This document shows positions 25,914-35,758 of a stretch of DNA of 64,000 bases, piece by piece. The stretch spans positions 163,630 to 227,629 of the forward strand of contig NZ_LKBD01000004.1 of NCBI RefSeq assembly GCF_001399975.1, written 5' to 3'. The translations under genes were made by a program, and so were the position numbers. Position 1 is the stretch's first letter. The number at the start of each line of letters is the position of its first letter. Below the pieces are notes generated by a model, which did no database searches, was not told the DNA's origin, and saw nothing but the letters and a program-made list of their open reading frames with translations. The DNA comes from Pseudoalteromonas sp. P1-9 (lineage in GTDB: Bacteria > Pseudomonadota > Gammaproteobacteria > Enterobacterales > Alteromonadaceae).

Positions 25914-27308
25914 TTATTCTTGGTTAAGCTGTTTCTGTGCGTATTCAAACTTAAGCTTAAATTCGGTTACTTTTGCTTCAAGCTCTTCCACACGGTCCGT
26001 TAAGCCAATGTTTTCGCTACGTATTGACTCATAAGCACCACGTGCTTGTTGAGTATCCTTTTCAATACGACTTAGCAAGCTTGAGTTACGGCCTTGTTCA
26101 CGGTTAAGCGCAGTGTCTTGCGCTTCTAACTGACGGCGTAACTGCGAAATCAAATCTTGGTCATCTTGCTTCGCGTTTTCAAGCAGTGTGAGTTTTTCCA
26201 TTAACTCTTGGTTTTTAGATGTTTCTTCAGAAAGTGCATCTGCTTGCGCTTTCACTTTCTCTTTAAGCGCGCTTGCTTCTTGGCTCAAGTCTTTCTTCAA
26301 ATCGTTGAAGCGACCTTCACTTTCTTGACTGATTTGCGTTAACTTCTCAGACAGTTCGCTAACTTGCTCTTTGTGCTGTTCAATATCAGATGAAAGCAGT
26401 TTGTTTTGCTCTTCAAGTTTACCAACAACCTCTGATTGCTCTTTCACTTGGCTTTCAAGTTCTGCTTTATCTTTCTCGTATTGTTGCAGTGATTTTTCTT
26501 TGTCTTCTAACATCGAGCGCAATGTTTCACTGTCTTTATTCGCTTCTTGCGACAGTGATTGGTGCTTCTCATGTACTGAATCTAGCTCGCCACTTACGTC
26601 ATCAAGCTGTTGCTTTAATTTCTCGATAACTTCGTCTTTACCGGTTGATTCTTGCTTTAGTAGCTCAATTTCATCAGTAAATACTTTTTTCACTTTAACT
26701 AGCTTTTGATCTTGGCTCTGATGCTCTGTTCTGCGCTCATCAATCAGCTGTTTAAGCTTGTTAGACTGTGCTTCGTTTTGTTCTTTTTGTTTGTGAAGCT
26801 GCGACTCTGCAAGTTCAAGACTTTCTGTAAGCTCAGCAATTTTGCTACTAAGCTCGCCTTGTTGCTGCTCTGATTGAGAGCTTAATTCGTCACTTACTTT
26901 TTCAAGCTCAGCTTCTTTCGCTGCAATCGCCTCTTCTAGCGATTCGTTATCCAGCTCTAATTGATTTGCTTTCTTTTTAAATTCGGCTAGTTGCGCTTCA
27001 AGCTGCTGAATGTGCTCATCTTCATCATTTTGATGTTGAACCATTGCCGCTTGATGGCCTTTTTCTAGCGCCTGTTGACTCGCGCTTAGTAAAAGAGTTT
27101 GCAATATCGGCGCGATATTCGTCGTAAAGGTTTGACTTAATTCAGAAATATACGGATGTTCGAACTCAATTGCGTCAGCAACTTGTTGCTCGATACTTTC
27201 TTGACTTGCATTCACTTTTTCTGCTGCAAGATTAAACACATCACTAGGCGATAAACTGTTTAAAGCACTCAGCACTTCATTTAACTGCTTGCTCTTATTT
27301 TCACCCAT
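25914..27308 (-). CDS. Large acidic coiled-coil protein of unknown function
   Basis: A 464-residue protein with a globular N-terminal ~90 residues (MGENKSKQLNEVLSALNSLS..) and then an almost continuous predicted coiled coil from about residue 95 to the end, rich in Glu, Gln, Lys, Ser and Leu heptads. There is no signal peptide or membrane helix. GGGGGA precedes the ATG, so the start is firm. It is a monocistronic gene with its own terminator. The shape recalls structural or nucleoid/SMC-arm-like proteins, but I recognise no domain and assign no function. Confidence 0.75.
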   Translation of the reverse strand: MGENKSKQLNEVLSALNSLSPSDVFNLAAEKVNASQESIEQQVADAIEFEHPYISELSQTFTTNIAPILQTLLLSASQQALEKGHQAAMVQHQNDEDEHIQQLEAQLAEFKKKANQLELDNESLEEAIAAKEAELEKVSDELSSQSEQQQGELSSKIAELTESLELAESQLHKQKEQNEAQSNKLKQLIDERRTEHQSQDQKLVKVKKVFTDEIELLKQESTGKDEVIEKLKQQLDDVSGELDSVHEKHQSLSQEANKDSETLRSMLEDKEKSLQQYEKDKAELESQVKEQSEVVGKLEEQNKLLSSDIEQHKEQVSELSEKLTQISQESEGRFNDLKKDLSQEASALKEKVKAQADALSEETSKNQELMEKLTLLENAKQDDQDLISQLRRQLEAQDTALNREQGRNSSLLSRIEKDTQQARGAYESIRSENIGLTDRVEELEAKVTEFKLKFEYAQKQLNQE

Positions 27309-27575
27309 GTATCCCCCTTTGAGCTTTTTATTATTATTGCTCTAATGTAATCCAATTTACGTATAAAGTTTCTTTGTTATCATTCGTTGTTATGAATAAT
27401 AAAAATCAAAGATAAGTGTAGACAATAAAATCTGGCACTGCTTACTATAGCGATGAGATTTAATCGTGTTATTTTTGCGCTTTAGTCTAGCCTACAATAT
27501 AGTCGGATGGAATAACCTAGTTGTAAAATAAAAAAAATAAGTATTTATTACTAAAAAAGAAATTATTAAAACGGT

Positions 27576-28007
27576 ATGACAATTGAACTAAACTTAACCA
27601 CCCCAGCGCTGCTTTTTCCAGCAATATCATTGCTTTTACTCGCATATACCAACCGTTTTTTGGTACTTGCACAACTTATTAGACAATTAAATTCACGTGA
27701 AAATGGCAATGAAATTCGAGCTATGGTGAAGGCGCAAATTTCCAACCTTCGCGACCGCCTAAATTTGATTCGCCGCATGCAGTTTTTTGGTGTACTTTCT
27801 TTTTTGCTTTGCACCGCAGCCATGTTCGCTGTATTTCTCACTCAAAACTTGCTGGGTACAGGCTTATTTGGTTTAAGCTTAGCGTGTTTGCTGTACTCAT
27901 TAGTGCTGTCACTTTACGAAATACATATCTCTTGTCAGGCTATCGAAATCGAACTCAATAATATAGAAAGTAAACCTGTTATTGATAATGACGACAGTGC
28001 CATATAA
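27576..28007 (+). CDS. DUF2721 family membrane protein
   Basis: A 143-residue protein with one hydrophobic helix at residues 8-28 and a hairpin of two more at about 70-115 (FFGVLSFLLCTAAMFAVFLT, then LFGLSLACLLYSLVLSLYEI). A basic amphipathic stretch lies between them (RAMVKAQISNLRDRLNLIRRM). The layout and the LISxRDRLxxI-type core match DUF2721, inner-membrane proteins of unknown function. It precedes the HD-GYP regulator by 109 bases in the same direction. Confidence 0.8.
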   Translation: MTIELNLTTPALLFPAISLLLLAYTNRFLVLAQLIRQLNSRENGNEIRAMVKAQISNLRDRLNLIRRMQFFGVLSFLLCTAAMFAVFLTQNLLGTGLFGLSLACLLYSLVLSLYEIHISCQAIEIELNNIESKPVIDNDDSAI

Positions 28008-28116
28008 AAGCCCTAGCCTTACAACGCGACGTAATATTAGTGACATTTAATATTTCACTACTCTAGTTTTTTGCTTCTATACTTTTAAATAAGATTCATA
28101 AATTAGAGCAGCGACT

Positions 28117-29634
28117 GTGACGGACTTTCTATTTGCCGAAGAGCAAATTGATGACATTGCAAAAGCGTCAAACGACGAGAGTTGGAATATTTTGGTAGTT
28201 GATGATGAAGAAGATATTCATCAGGTCACCAAGCTGGTTCTAAACGGCTTTACGTTTGAAGATAAGCGGCTGATCTTTCACCACGCATACACTGCCGCTG
28301 AGGCAATGCAAATGCTTAAAGGGTTGCCCGAGGTTGCCGTAGCGTTAGTGGATGTAGTTATGGAAACTAGCCACGCTGGTTTGGATCTCATTCGTTATAT
28401 TCGCGAAGACGCCGATAATCACGATATTCGCCTGATTTTACGTACCGGACAACCAGGTGAAGCACCCGAAGAGTCAGTGATTCGTGATTACGATATTAAC
28501 GATTACAAAAATAAAACTGAACTCACTGCAATAAAACTCAAAACATTGTTGTACTCTGCCCTTCGCTCTTATCGTGATATTTGCATTATTGAGCAGCATA
28601 AATTGGGACTTGAAAACATCATTAATGCTTCTGCTAAATTCTTAGAGTGTGAAACGGTTAACGAATTTGCATCTTCGATTCTAGAGCATGTTTCAGGTGT
28701 AATTGGCCACAGCAATAAAGAGATTTACTGTGCCGCAGCAATCAACTCGCAGACCGATAATGCAACAGATTTTAAACTACTAGCTTGCTCTGGTGCTGAT
28801 AACACAAAGCAAGACGTACCAAGCGAAATTGGCAATTTATTCGAGCAAGCACACAATACGAAGTCATCGTTTAAAACACCGCAGGAATATGTTGGCTATT
28901 TCCCAACAAAAGGCGGCTTAGAGACGATGCTGTATGTCAGTAAGTCATCAGATTTAAACTCTTCGGACCATCAACTGCTAGAGTTTTTTGCCCATAACAT
29001 TGCCCTTGCATACGACAACTTACGGCTTCGTGAACTCATTAGAGAGTCACAAAAAGAACTCTCTTATATTCTTGGGGAAGCCGTTGAAAAACGTAGTAAA
29101 GAAACAGGCAGCCACGTAAAACGTGTAGCCCATTATAGTTATTTGCTTGCAATTAAATACGGGTTAACCCCATATCAGGCAGAAATTATCAAACTGGCTT
29201 CACCGCTACACGATATTGGTAAAATCTCCATCCCTGATCATATTCTCAATAAACCCGGAAAGCATGACGCCCAAGAATGGGAAATCATGCAGTCACACGC
29301 TGAGATTGGCTACGACATACTTAAAAACTCAACTAATGAAATCTTAAAACAGGGTGCGACGATTGCGTATGAGCATCATGAACGTTGGGACGGCAAGGGT
29401 TATCCGCAGCAACTCGTAGGTGAAGATATTGATATATCAGGGCGTATTACAGCGCTTGCAGATGTGTTTGATGCACTTGGCAGCGAACGCTGCTACAAAC
29501 CCGCTTGGCCGCTCGATAAAATACTTACATTGTTAAAAGACGAAAAAGGTAAGCAGTTTGATCCCAAACTAATTGAGATTTTTATTGATAACCTCGATGA
29601 ATTTTTAGCAATTAGAGATCAATTTCCCGATTGA
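28117..29634 (+). CDS. Response regulator with DUF3369 and HD-GYP phosphodiesterase domains
   Basis: A 505-residue cytoplasmic protein starting at GTG. The receiver domain (about 23-150) has Asp29/Asp30 and phospho-acceptor Asp79 in ALVDVVME. A DUF3369/GAF-like sensor segment spans about 165-305. The HD-GYP domain (about 320-495) has LHDIGK (His364, Asp366), SHAEIGYDIL, YEHHERWDGKGYP with the GYP triad at 428-430, and ALADVFDAL. All metal-site residues appear intact, so it should hydrolyse cyclic di-GMP in response to phosphorylation. No partner kinase is adjacent. Confidence 0.92.
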   Translation: MTDFLFAEEQIDDIAKASNDESWNILVVDDEEDIHQVTKLVLNGFTFEDKRLIFHHAYTAAEAMQMLKGLPEVAVALVDVVMETSHAGLDLIRYIREDADNHDIRLILRTGQPGEAPEESVIRDYDINDYKNKTELTAIKLKTLLYSALRSYRDICIIEQHKLGLENIINASAKFLECETVNEFASSILEHVSGVIGHSNKEIYCAAAINSQTDNATDFKLLACSGADNTKQDVPSEIGNLFEQAHNTKSSFKTPQEYVGYFPTKGGLETMLYVSKSSDLNSSDHQLLEFFAHNIALAYDNLRLRELIRESQKELSYILGEAVEKRSKETGSHVKRVAHYSYLLAIKYGLTPYQAEIIKLASPLHDIGKISIPDHILNKPGKHDAQEWEIMQSHAEIGYDILKNSTNEILKQGATIAYEHHERWDGKGYPQQLVGEDIDISGRITALADVFDALGSERCYKPAWPLDKILTLLKDEKGKQFDPKLIEIFIDNLDEFLAIRDQFPD

Positions 29635-29810
29635 GAAAAACATTTAGCCGTTTTATTTACTTTTTCGTTTTAACTTTACGGTAGCGACTATTCCTAATGA
29701 CGCATTAACCAATATTTGAAATACGTCGGTAAACTGAATAAAAACACAACAAACTAAAGTAGTGCTTTACTAAGCTAAAAGTCTTGTCCTAATGTATAAC
29801 TTTTAACTTC

Positions 29811-29839
29811 GTTATCATTCATTTACGTAGAATGATAAC
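29811..29839. promoter_or_regulatory. Palindromic candidate operator upstream of the LysR gene
   Basis: GTTATCATTC - 9 bases - GAATGATAAC, perfect in both 10-base arms, centred about 107 bases before the LysR ATG. The binding protein is unknown. Autoregulation by the LysR protein is one possibility. Confidence 0.45.
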
Positions 29840-29931
29840 TCTAATAATTAATTACACTTTAGCAATGGTATTTGTACCCTAATTATGTTCTCATTAGCAA
29901 CAATCACGGATTTTAGTTTACAGGAGTAATC

Positions 29932-30843
29932 ATGCGTATAGAGCAATTTGAACAGTTTATTGCACTTGCCCATCATCAACATTTTCGCAAAGCTGCAGAG
30001 GTGTGTAACTTAAGCACATCAGCCCTTACCCGCAGCATTCAAACGCTTGAATTAGATCTTGCTTGCAATTTATTAACACGTTCGACGCGCTCGGTTAAGC
30101 TAACCGCCGCGGGCGAAGTATTTTTACAGTACTGCCAACAAGCGCTCGATAATCATGCATTACTTAAACAAAAATTAAGTAAATTTACCGAAGCCAAAAA
30201 CGACAAAATTGTGATTGGTTATAGCCCAGAAGCCATTGGTTTAGTACCACAAGCATGTGGCAAATTTATGCAACAATTCCCGAACATTTCTATTGAAATG
30301 CAACTACAAGATGCCGATACGTTATTGCAGAATATTCGAAATGGTCGACTTGATTTAGCAATTAATGCGCCTATCGCAACAAGCTCAGGTGAAATGTTTA
30401 GCCTGCCAGAACAAGTGGTGATGTTCTGCCATAAAGACCACCCTATTTTACAAAGTTCTCCGGTACAGTTATCACAAATAACCAAACTACCTATGTTGGC
30501 GACAGTAAGTACTAATCAAGCACTTGGTAAGTTAATTAATCAGGCAGCAACTAATCTTAACAAACAAGATTCATTACGATTAGGTACGTTTGAGCAAGTG
30601 GTTACTAAATTAAGTGACCGTAATCACATAGCACTCACTACGCTCGATTTAATGCAACAAGTGACGAACAATGAAGAACTTGTAAATTTAAGTGAAATGA
30701 TTGAGCAATCTGAAAAACTCAACTTAGAGCTGCAAATTGCAAAAGCGAATCTAACGGCACCTAATATTTCTGAGCTCTTAAACTTTATTACTTTAGAAGC
30801 AGGTGCTCGCCCAGAAATTGAACTTGCAAAAGCAACTTTCTAA
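29932..30843 (+). CDS. LysR-type transcriptional regulator
   Basis: A 303-residue regulator with the N-terminal winged helix-turn-helix (FRKAAEVCNLSTSALTRSIQTLELDL, residues about 18-44, and LLTRSTRSVKLTAAGEVFL). A periplasmic-binding-like effector domain follows (about 92-295). GGAG lies in the leader and the ATG is at the expected place. Target genes cannot be named. The dioxygenase downstream follows a terminator-like hairpin. A perfect palindrome upstream may be its operator. Confidence 0.9.
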   Translation: MRIEQFEQFIALAHHQHFRKAAEVCNLSTSALTRSIQTLELDLACNLLTRSTRSVKLTAAGEVFLQYCQQALDNHALLKQKLSKFTEAKNDKIVIGYSPEAIGLVPQACGKFMQQFPNISIEMQLQDADTLLQNIRNGRLDLAINAPIATSSGEMFSLPEQVVMFCHKDHPILQSSPVQLSQITKLPMLATVSTNQALGKLINQAATNLNKQDSLRLGTFEQVVTKLSDRNHIALTTLDLMQQVTNNEELVNLSEMIEQSEKLNLELQIAKANLTAPNISELLNFITLEAGARPEIELAKATF

Positions 30844-30861
30844 CTGACTAAATGTTCTTTA

Positions 30862-30893
30862 AAATAACGCCAATTTTTATATTTGGCGTTATT
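30862..30893 (+). terminator. Hairpin between the LysR gene and the dioxygenase
   Basis: AATAACGCCAA / TTGGCGTTATT form an 11-base-pair stem around an AT-rich loop, ending in TTT directly against the next ATG. It can serve as the LysR terminator, but it also occupies the place where the dioxygenase ribosome site should be. Confidence 0.6.
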
Positions 30894-30894
30894 T

Positions 30895-31527
30895 ATGAAC
30901 TGCTCACCCGAGACCTTTTTATACCTCGACAATCTGCTCGATAATATAGCGGAAAATGGCTATTGCATTATCGAAAATGCGATTTCTGCAGAGTTAATAG
31001 CTCAATTACAACAGCAATGTGAAGCACGAGAAGCACAATTTCAACACGCTAAAATTGGACGCCATCAGGATTTACAGCAAGCAAGTTCAATTCGTAGTGA
31101 TAAAACAAAATGGTTTAATGGTGAAACAGCTGCCGAAACGAGATACCTAGCCCTCATGGAGCAAATTAGAGTAGCAATCAACCAAAGCTTCTACCTAGGC
31201 CTATTTGATTACGAATGCCATTTTGCGGTTTATCAACAAGGTGATTTTTACAAGAAGCATTTAGATGCGTTTAAAGGTAAATCAAACCGTGTATTTACCA
31301 CAGTTTGCTATTTAAATACCCCAAGCCAAGGCGGCGAGCTATTAATCTACCCAGAAAAAGGCAAAGAACCACTCGCTAAAGTAGCACCGAAGGCTGGTAC
31401 GTTAATTTGTTTTGAAAGTGAACGCTTCCCGCACGAAGTATTAGCGGCTGGTAGCACTCGCTACTCTATTGCTGGTTGGTTTAGAAAAAATAATTCAAGC
31501 ACAAACTTTGTTGACCCTAGCCAATAA
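30895..31527 (+). CDS. 2-oxoglutarate/Fe(II)-dependent dioxygenase (prolyl-hydroxylase-like)
   Basis: A 210-residue enzyme from the ATG at 30895. Iron ligands are visible as YKKHLDAF (His122, Asp124) and FPHEV (His180), and the 2-oxoglutarate Arg is at 189 ([10 protein letters not shown]). The order and spacing match the P4Hc class. The region resembles the Pseudomonas prolyl hydroxylase that modifies EF-Tu, so a protein substrate is plausible but inferred. The gene converges on ubiA, overlapping it by 11 bases. No Shine-Dalgarno sequence precedes the start, only a hairpin. Confidence 0.83.
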   Translation: MNCSPETFLYLDNLLDNIAENGYCIIENAISAELIAQLQQQCEAREAQFQHAKIGRHQDLQQASSIRSDKTKWFNGETAAETRYLALMEQIRVAINQSFYLGLFDYECHFAVYQQGDFYKKHLDAFKGKSNRVFTTVCYLNTPSQGGELLIYPEKGKEPLAKVAPKAGTLICFESERFPHEVLAAGSTRYSIAGWFRKNNSSTNFVDPSQ

Positions 31528-32383
31528 AGCTTGCAGCTATGCCCATAAATATAAATAACCCAACGTAGTTATTGTTTAAGAACGCCCAAAAACAGGCATC
31601 GCGGTCGCGGTGCTTAATTTTTACTTGCTGATGCGCCAACAAAAATGCTGATAGCAGCACGCCAACGTCAAATGGCCATGGCAAATTGCGGTTGAAACCA
31701 ATAAATACTAAGGTCAGTAAAAAAGCGATTTGCAGTATAAATACCGCGGCTTTATCGAAACGACCAAAAAAAATAGCGGTAGATTTAACCCCAATTTTCA
31801 CATCATCGTCCCTGTCTACCATGCCGTACATGGTATCGTATGCCACAGTCCAAACGAGGTTAGCAAAATACAGCCACCACGCTTCCTCGGGTACTTCACC
31901 AAGCACAGCCATATACGCCATTGGAATCGACCAACTAAATGCGGCGCCGAGCACGACTTGAGGCAAATGGGTATAGCGCTTCATAAAGGGATAACAAAAT
32001 GCTAATGCTAACGCCCCAAGTGACAGTAACACGGTTTGCCAATTTAAAAATAGCACCAAGATAAATGCTATTAAAATCAGTAGAGTAAAAAGCTGAATCG
32101 CCTCTACTGGTGTTGCTTTACCGGATGCCAATGGGCGCATATGAGTGCGTTTAACCAAACCATCCACTTTACGGTCAGCAAAGTCATTAATTACACAGCC
32201 AGCGCTGCGCATAACAAATACACCAGCGCTAAAAACAAGCAAAATCGTTAAATCTGGCACACCAGAACTCGCTAGCCATAGTGCCCAGTATGTTGGCCAT
32301 AACAAAAGCAAAGTACCAATTGGTTTATCAGTGCGCATTAACGCTTTATAGGCATCACGATTTTGCCATGTTAGCTGGATCAT
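31517..32383 (-). CDS. ubiA: 4-hydroxybenzoate octaprenyltransferase
   Basis: A 288-residue polytopic membrane prenyltransferase that attaches the polyprenyl tail to 4-hydroxybenzoate in ubiquinone synthesis. Both Asp-rich diphosphate motifs are present: [15 protein letters not shown] and [14 protein letters not shown]. About eight hydrophobic helices are evident. It starts 2 bases after the ubiC stop, so the two genes form one operon. Confidence 0.95.
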   Translation of the reverse strand: MIQLTWQNRDAYKALMRTDKPIGTLLLLWPTYWALWLASSGVPDLTILLVFSAGVFVMRSAGCVINDFADRKVDGLVKRTHMRPLASGKATPVEAIQLFTLLILIAFILVLFLNWQTVLLSLGALALAFCYPFMKRYTHLPQVVLGAAFSWSIPMAYMAVLGEVPEEAWWLYFANLVWTVAYDTMYGMVDRDDDVKIGVKSTAIFFGRFDKAAVFILQIAFLLTLVFIGFNRNLPWPFDVGVLLSAFLLAHQQVKIKHRDRDACFWAFLNNNYVGLFIFMGIAASFIG

Positions 32384-32385
32384 GG

Positions 32386-32958
32386 TTATTCAAATGCTCC
32401 TGGTAAAAAGGCTTCACACACCATTAGTTTTAGGTCTGCTAAATGAAACACACTGCGGCGAGCTGAAACATCAGCGATTTCAAGCGACAAGTCTTGTAAT
32501 AACGAGTGAAGTTGTGCACAGCCCGAAAACTGGGTGATCATTAAATCTTCCCGCACTAAATTAGGGTGCTGAAAAATAAACTCACCGAGCGGGCGCTCCC
32601 CCAAATTTAAAAACAGACTATTGTCAGTTAATTGCTCAAGCGGAATCCAGCTTTGCGCATACACCCGTGGTTTTTCATCACCATATAAAATAACTTCGCG
32701 GCATAGCGCAGTTTGCTGATCAGCACCTAACACATTGGCTTGCTGTGCGCTGAGCGTAATGTGCTTTTCGCTTAGCACGCGCACACTAAATTGCGAAAAC
32801 GTTTGCTTCAACTTAGCAGTAAGCGAACCGGTTTCTAACAACCACTCACTCTGCACACTATTTAACTGGGTAAAATTTTGATGCCACTGCGCCGAAATAT
32901 CTAAAGGGAAAGTTACCACAATAACCTGCTGCGAAAAAAAATCGCACCATTTTAGCAC
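32386..32958 (-). CDS. ubiC: Chorismate lyase
   Basis: A 190-residue enzyme that removes pyruvate from chorismate to give 4-hydroxybenzoate, the first ubiquinone-specific step. [46 protein letters not shown] and ARRSVFHL follow the UbiC pattern. A start some 13 codons later (a GTG before VTFPLDIS) is possible, because the first residues are not conserved. It is directly upstream of ubiA. Confidence 0.92.
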   Translation of the reverse strand: MLKWCDFFSQQVIVVTFPLDISAQWHQNFTQLNSVQSEWLLETGSLTAKLKQTFSQFSVRVLSEKHITLSAQQANVLGADQQTALCREVILYGDEKPRVYAQSWIPLEQLTDNSLFLNLGERPLGEFIFQHPNLVREDLMITQFSGCAQLHSLLQDLSLEIADVSARRSVFHLADLKLMVCEAFLPGAFE

Positions 32959-33087
32959 TGGATAACAGTGAGCTAAATGGTAAATTAAATTTTCAATTAA
33001 ATTACGTTTAAGTGACTAGTAAAAAGCCCATAATCAAGTATTATTATTGTTAAGTTACTATGGGAAAAACAAGGTGTTAGTCACGCA

Positions 33088-33483
33088 ATGCGTAGCCTAT
33101 CGATATTTCTAATTACACTTTTTTTATCACTATCAACGCCTAAGGCCGATGCTGCGTCTAACTTTGGTTATTTTGGCTTTGAGCCAGATATCATTACAAA
33201 CTACATTGCGACGTCAAATAAAAAATTAGGTTACGTTAGAGTAACGGTTGAACTAATGATTAAAGATATGGGCAATTTAGAAGTGGTTGAACACCACTCA
33301 CCTTTACTACGCGACGCGATTGTTGAAATTATTAGCAAAGAGCAAGAAGAACACGTTAAATCATTAACTGGCCGTGAGGAAATTCGCAAACGTTGCAGCG
33401 AGCGAATAAAAGAGTTACTAAAAGAAGAAACAGGGCAAGAAGTTGTGCACGATGTGCTATTTACTAAGTATCTGTATTACTAG
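33088..33483 (+). CDS. FliL-like exported protein
   Basis: A 131-residue protein with a signal peptide (MRSLSIFLITLFLSLSTPKADA) and a FliL-like domain: YVRVTVELMIKD, HHSPLLRDAIVEIIS and the C-terminal VLFTKYLYY. FliL-family proteins surround the flagellar stator. This orphan copy lies outside any flagellar operon, between ubiC and glpG. A role in motility is inferred from the family alone. Confidence 0.82.
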   Translation: MRSLSIFLITLFLSLSTPKADAASNFGYFGFEPDIITNYIATSNKKLGYVRVTVELMIKDMGNLEVVEHHSPLLRDAIVEIISKEQEEHVKSLTGREEIRKRCSERIKELLKEETGQEVVHDVLFTKYLYY

Positions 33484-33492
33484 ATAGAAAAC

Positions 33493-33526
33493 AAAAAAAG
33501 CAAAGTTAATTAACTTTGCTTTTTTT
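33493..33526. terminator. Bidirectional terminator overlapping the glpG stop codon
   Basis: A perfect palindrome, AGCAAAGTTAATTAACTTTGCT, with seven A before and seven T after it. It ends the FliL-like gene. The last codons and stop of glpG (33506) lie inside its stem. Confidence 0.87.
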
Positions 33527-34333
33527 ATGACTACTCGCAGCTAACACGCCAAGCACAGCACCGGCGATCAATCCGCCTAAATGTGCCCAATTCGCCATAT
33601 TGATAAACAACACGTCAGCAAAACCAAGTACCAGCCACACCAACATAAAGCCAACAATGGACGGGCTAACAGCTAATTTGCTATTGCCAGTAATATAACC
33701 ATACAGCCAACAAAAGCCCAATAAACCATAAACCACACCAGACAGGCCGCCAAAGTTAGCATTCACCAACCCAAACTGAAGCCAGTTACTGGCAAGTGCA
33801 GTAACAATAAATACCAATACTAAGAAGCGTTTACCTAATTGTTGCGCTATTTTATCTCCAAGGTACATCCACCACATCAAATTAAAAATTAAATGCATTG
33901 CTGAAAAATGCATAATAGTGGGCGCAAGCCAAGTATGTGGTGCATTAGGGGCAAACTGAAGGTATGGAAACAACCACTCAAAACCGCCTAAAACAAACGC
34001 CCCATATACCAAAATCGATAACAATGACACGCTTTGGATAAGTAGTGAAAGCTTTAAAAATCGCGGTACCAAATTAAGTGAGCTGCCGCCATAACTTAGC
34101 CCACTATTGGTTGAACCAACCTGCCAAGATGCCTCAAGATACTTTGCTTGGTTAGGGTTGGCTTGAAATTGCGTCAATTCTTTTTCAGCAACTTCAAACT
34201 GACTATCTGACACCAGCAATACAACGGTTTCACTGTTAATTGGCTTTGATTCACAGTGAATATTAATGCTATTAAGGTAATCACAAAAACCTTGTGCAGC
34301 CCTTACATTACTTAGCGTAGTAAGTTGCTTCAC
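33506..34333 (-). CDS. glpG: Rhomboid intramembrane serine protease GlpG
   Basis: A 275-residue protein with a cytoplasmic N-terminal domain (about 1-75) and about six membrane helices. The catalytic Ser is in GGLSGVVYGLLG (Ser198) and the catalytic His in ANWAHLGGLIAG (His251). HxxxN in SAMHLIFNLMWW is also conserved. It cleaves membrane protein substrates within the bilayer. It begins with GTG, 5 bases after the glpE stop, forming glpE-glpG. Confidence 0.93.
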   Translation of the reverse strand: MKQLTTLSNVRAAQGFCDYLNSINIHCESKPINSETVVLLVSDSQFEVAEKELTQFQANPNQAKYLEASWQVGSTNSGLSYGGSSLNLVPRFLKLSLLIQSVSLLSILVYGAFVLGGFEWLFPYLQFAPNAPHTWLAPTIMHFSAMHLIFNLMWWMYLGDKIAQQLGKRFLVLVFIVTALASNWLQFGLVNANFGGLSGVVYGLLGFCWLYGYITGNSKLAVSPSIVGFMLVWLVLGFADVLFINMANWAHLGGLIAGAVLGVLAASSHKKSKVN

Positions 34334-34338
34334 AATGA

Positions 34339-34662
34339 TTACGCACCTGATTCAACATTATCGGCTTGCTCGCTGCCCCACGCAGCAAAGCCACCGTCCA
34401 TGCTGTAAACATCTTCAAAACCCTGCTCAACCAGATAATTCGCAGCACTTTGTGAACTAATACCGTGATAACACACAACAACTATTGGTTGCTCATAATC
34501 TTTTTCATTTAAAAATTGTGCCAAATTCTCATTCGACAAGCGCTCAGATCCAGGAATACGTGCTGAGCTGAAACTATTTGGATCACGAATATCGGCAATA
34601 ACAACATTGTCATTTGTAAGAAGTGCTGCTGTTTGCGACACTGAAATATGTTTGTATGACAT
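34339..34662 (-). CDS. glpE: Thiosulfate sulfurtransferase GlpE (single rhodanese domain)
   Basis: A 107-residue single-domain rhodanese. The active-site Cys64 is in VVCYHGISSQ, and DIRDPNSFSSARIPGS is the conserved N-terminal motif. It transfers sulfane sulfur from thiosulfate to cyanide or thioredoxin in vitro. The physiological role is unclear. It is followed directly by glpG and preceded by the tdh terminator. Confidence 0.93.
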   Translation of the reverse strand: MSYKHISVSQTAALLTNDNVVIADIRDPNSFSSARIPGSERLSNENLAQFLNEKDYEQPIVVVCYHGISSQSAANYLVEQGFEDVYSMDGGFAAWGSEQADNVESGA

Positions 34663-34674
34663 ATATACCTCAAT

Positions 34675-34699
34675 AAAAAAGGGAGCAAATGCTCCCTTT
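34675..34699 (-). terminator. Terminator of tdh
   Basis: On the minus strand, AAAGGGAGC / GCTCCCTTT with loop ATTT is followed by a T run. Confidence 0.85.
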
Positions 34700-34720
34700 A
34701 TAATATCATCAAGCGATAGC

Positions 34721-35746
34721 TTAATCCCAATTTAAAATAACTTTGCCTGACTGGCCTGAAATCATGGTATCAAAGCCTTGTTGGAAGTCATCAATGTGGA
34801 ATTCGTGAGTAATAATTGGTGATAAATCTAAGCCAGATTGAATCAAACTTGCCATTTTGTACCAAGTTTCAAACATTTCACGGCCATAGATACCTTTAAT
34901 AATTAACCCTTTAAAAATAACCTGATTCCAGTCAACCGCCATATCTGATGGTGGAATACCTAGCATGGCAATTTTACCACCATGGTTCATGTTGTTTAGC
35001 ATGCTATTAAACGCGCTCGGTACACCTGACATTTCAAGGCCAATATCAAAGCCTTCTGTCATGCCAAGCTCATTCATCACATCTTCTAATTTCTCGTTCG
35101 CCACGTTTACGGCGCGTGTTGCACCCATTTTACGTGCAAGGTCTAAACGGTATTCGTTTACATCCGTAATTACCACATGACGGGCACCAACATGTTTAGC
35201 TACCGCTGCAGCCATAATGCCAATAGGACCTGCACCTGTGATCAGTACATCTTCACCGACTAAATCAAAAGACAATGCCGTGTGAACAGCATTACCAAAT
35301 GGGTCAAAAATTGATGCTAATTCATCTGGGATGTTGTCAGGAATTTTAAACGCATTGTATGCAGGAATAACTAAGTATTCGGCAAATGCACCTTCGCGGT
35401 TTACACCTACACCTGTCGTGTTTCGACATAAGTGAACACGGCCTGCACGACAGTTACGACAGTGACCACAGGTAATATGGCCTTCACCTGATACGCGGTC
35501 ACCCACTTTAAAACCACGTACTTCTTGGCCCATATCCACTACTTCGCCAACGTATTCGTGACCCACAACCATAGGTACTGGAATGGTATTTTGTGACCAT
35601 TCGTCCCATTTGTAGATATGTACATCGGTACCGCAAATCGCTGTTTTACGGATTTTAATTAATAAGTCATTGTGGCCAACTTCCGGTTTAGCCGTTTCTG
35701 TCATCCAGATCCCTGGTTCAGCTTTAAGTTTTGATAATGCTTTCAT
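34721..35746 (-). CDS. tdh: L-threonine 3-dehydrogenase
   Basis: A 341-residue zinc-dependent medium-chain dehydrogenase that oxidises threonine to 2-amino-3-ketobutyrate with NAD+. The catalytic zinc ligand Cys38 is in [10 protein letters not shown], with GHEYVGEV after it. Four structural Cys lie in [15 protein letters not shown], and [18 protein letters not shown] binds NAD. I chose the ATG that gives the family N-terminus MKALSKL. An in-frame GTG four codons earlier (35756-35758) is possible. It works with kbl, the next gene upstream. Confidence 0.95.
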   Translation of the reverse strand: MKALSKLKAEPGIWMTETAKPEVGHNDLLIKIRKTAICGTDVHIYKWDEWSQNTIPVPMVVGHEYVGEVVDMGQEVRGFKVGDRVSGEGHITCGHCRNCRAGRVHLCRNTTGVGVNREGAFAEYLVIPAYNAFKIPDNIPDELASIFDPFGNAVHTALSFDLVGEDVLITGAGPIGIMAAAVAKHVGARHVVITDVNEYRLDLARKMGATRAVNVANEKLEDVMNELGMTEGFDIGLEMSGVPSAFNSMLNNMNHGGKIAMLGIPPSDMAVDWNQVIFKGLIIKGIYGREMFETWYKMASLIQSGLDLSPIITHEFHIDDFQQGFDTMISGQSGKVILNWD

Positions 35747-35758
35747 CTTTTTACTCAC

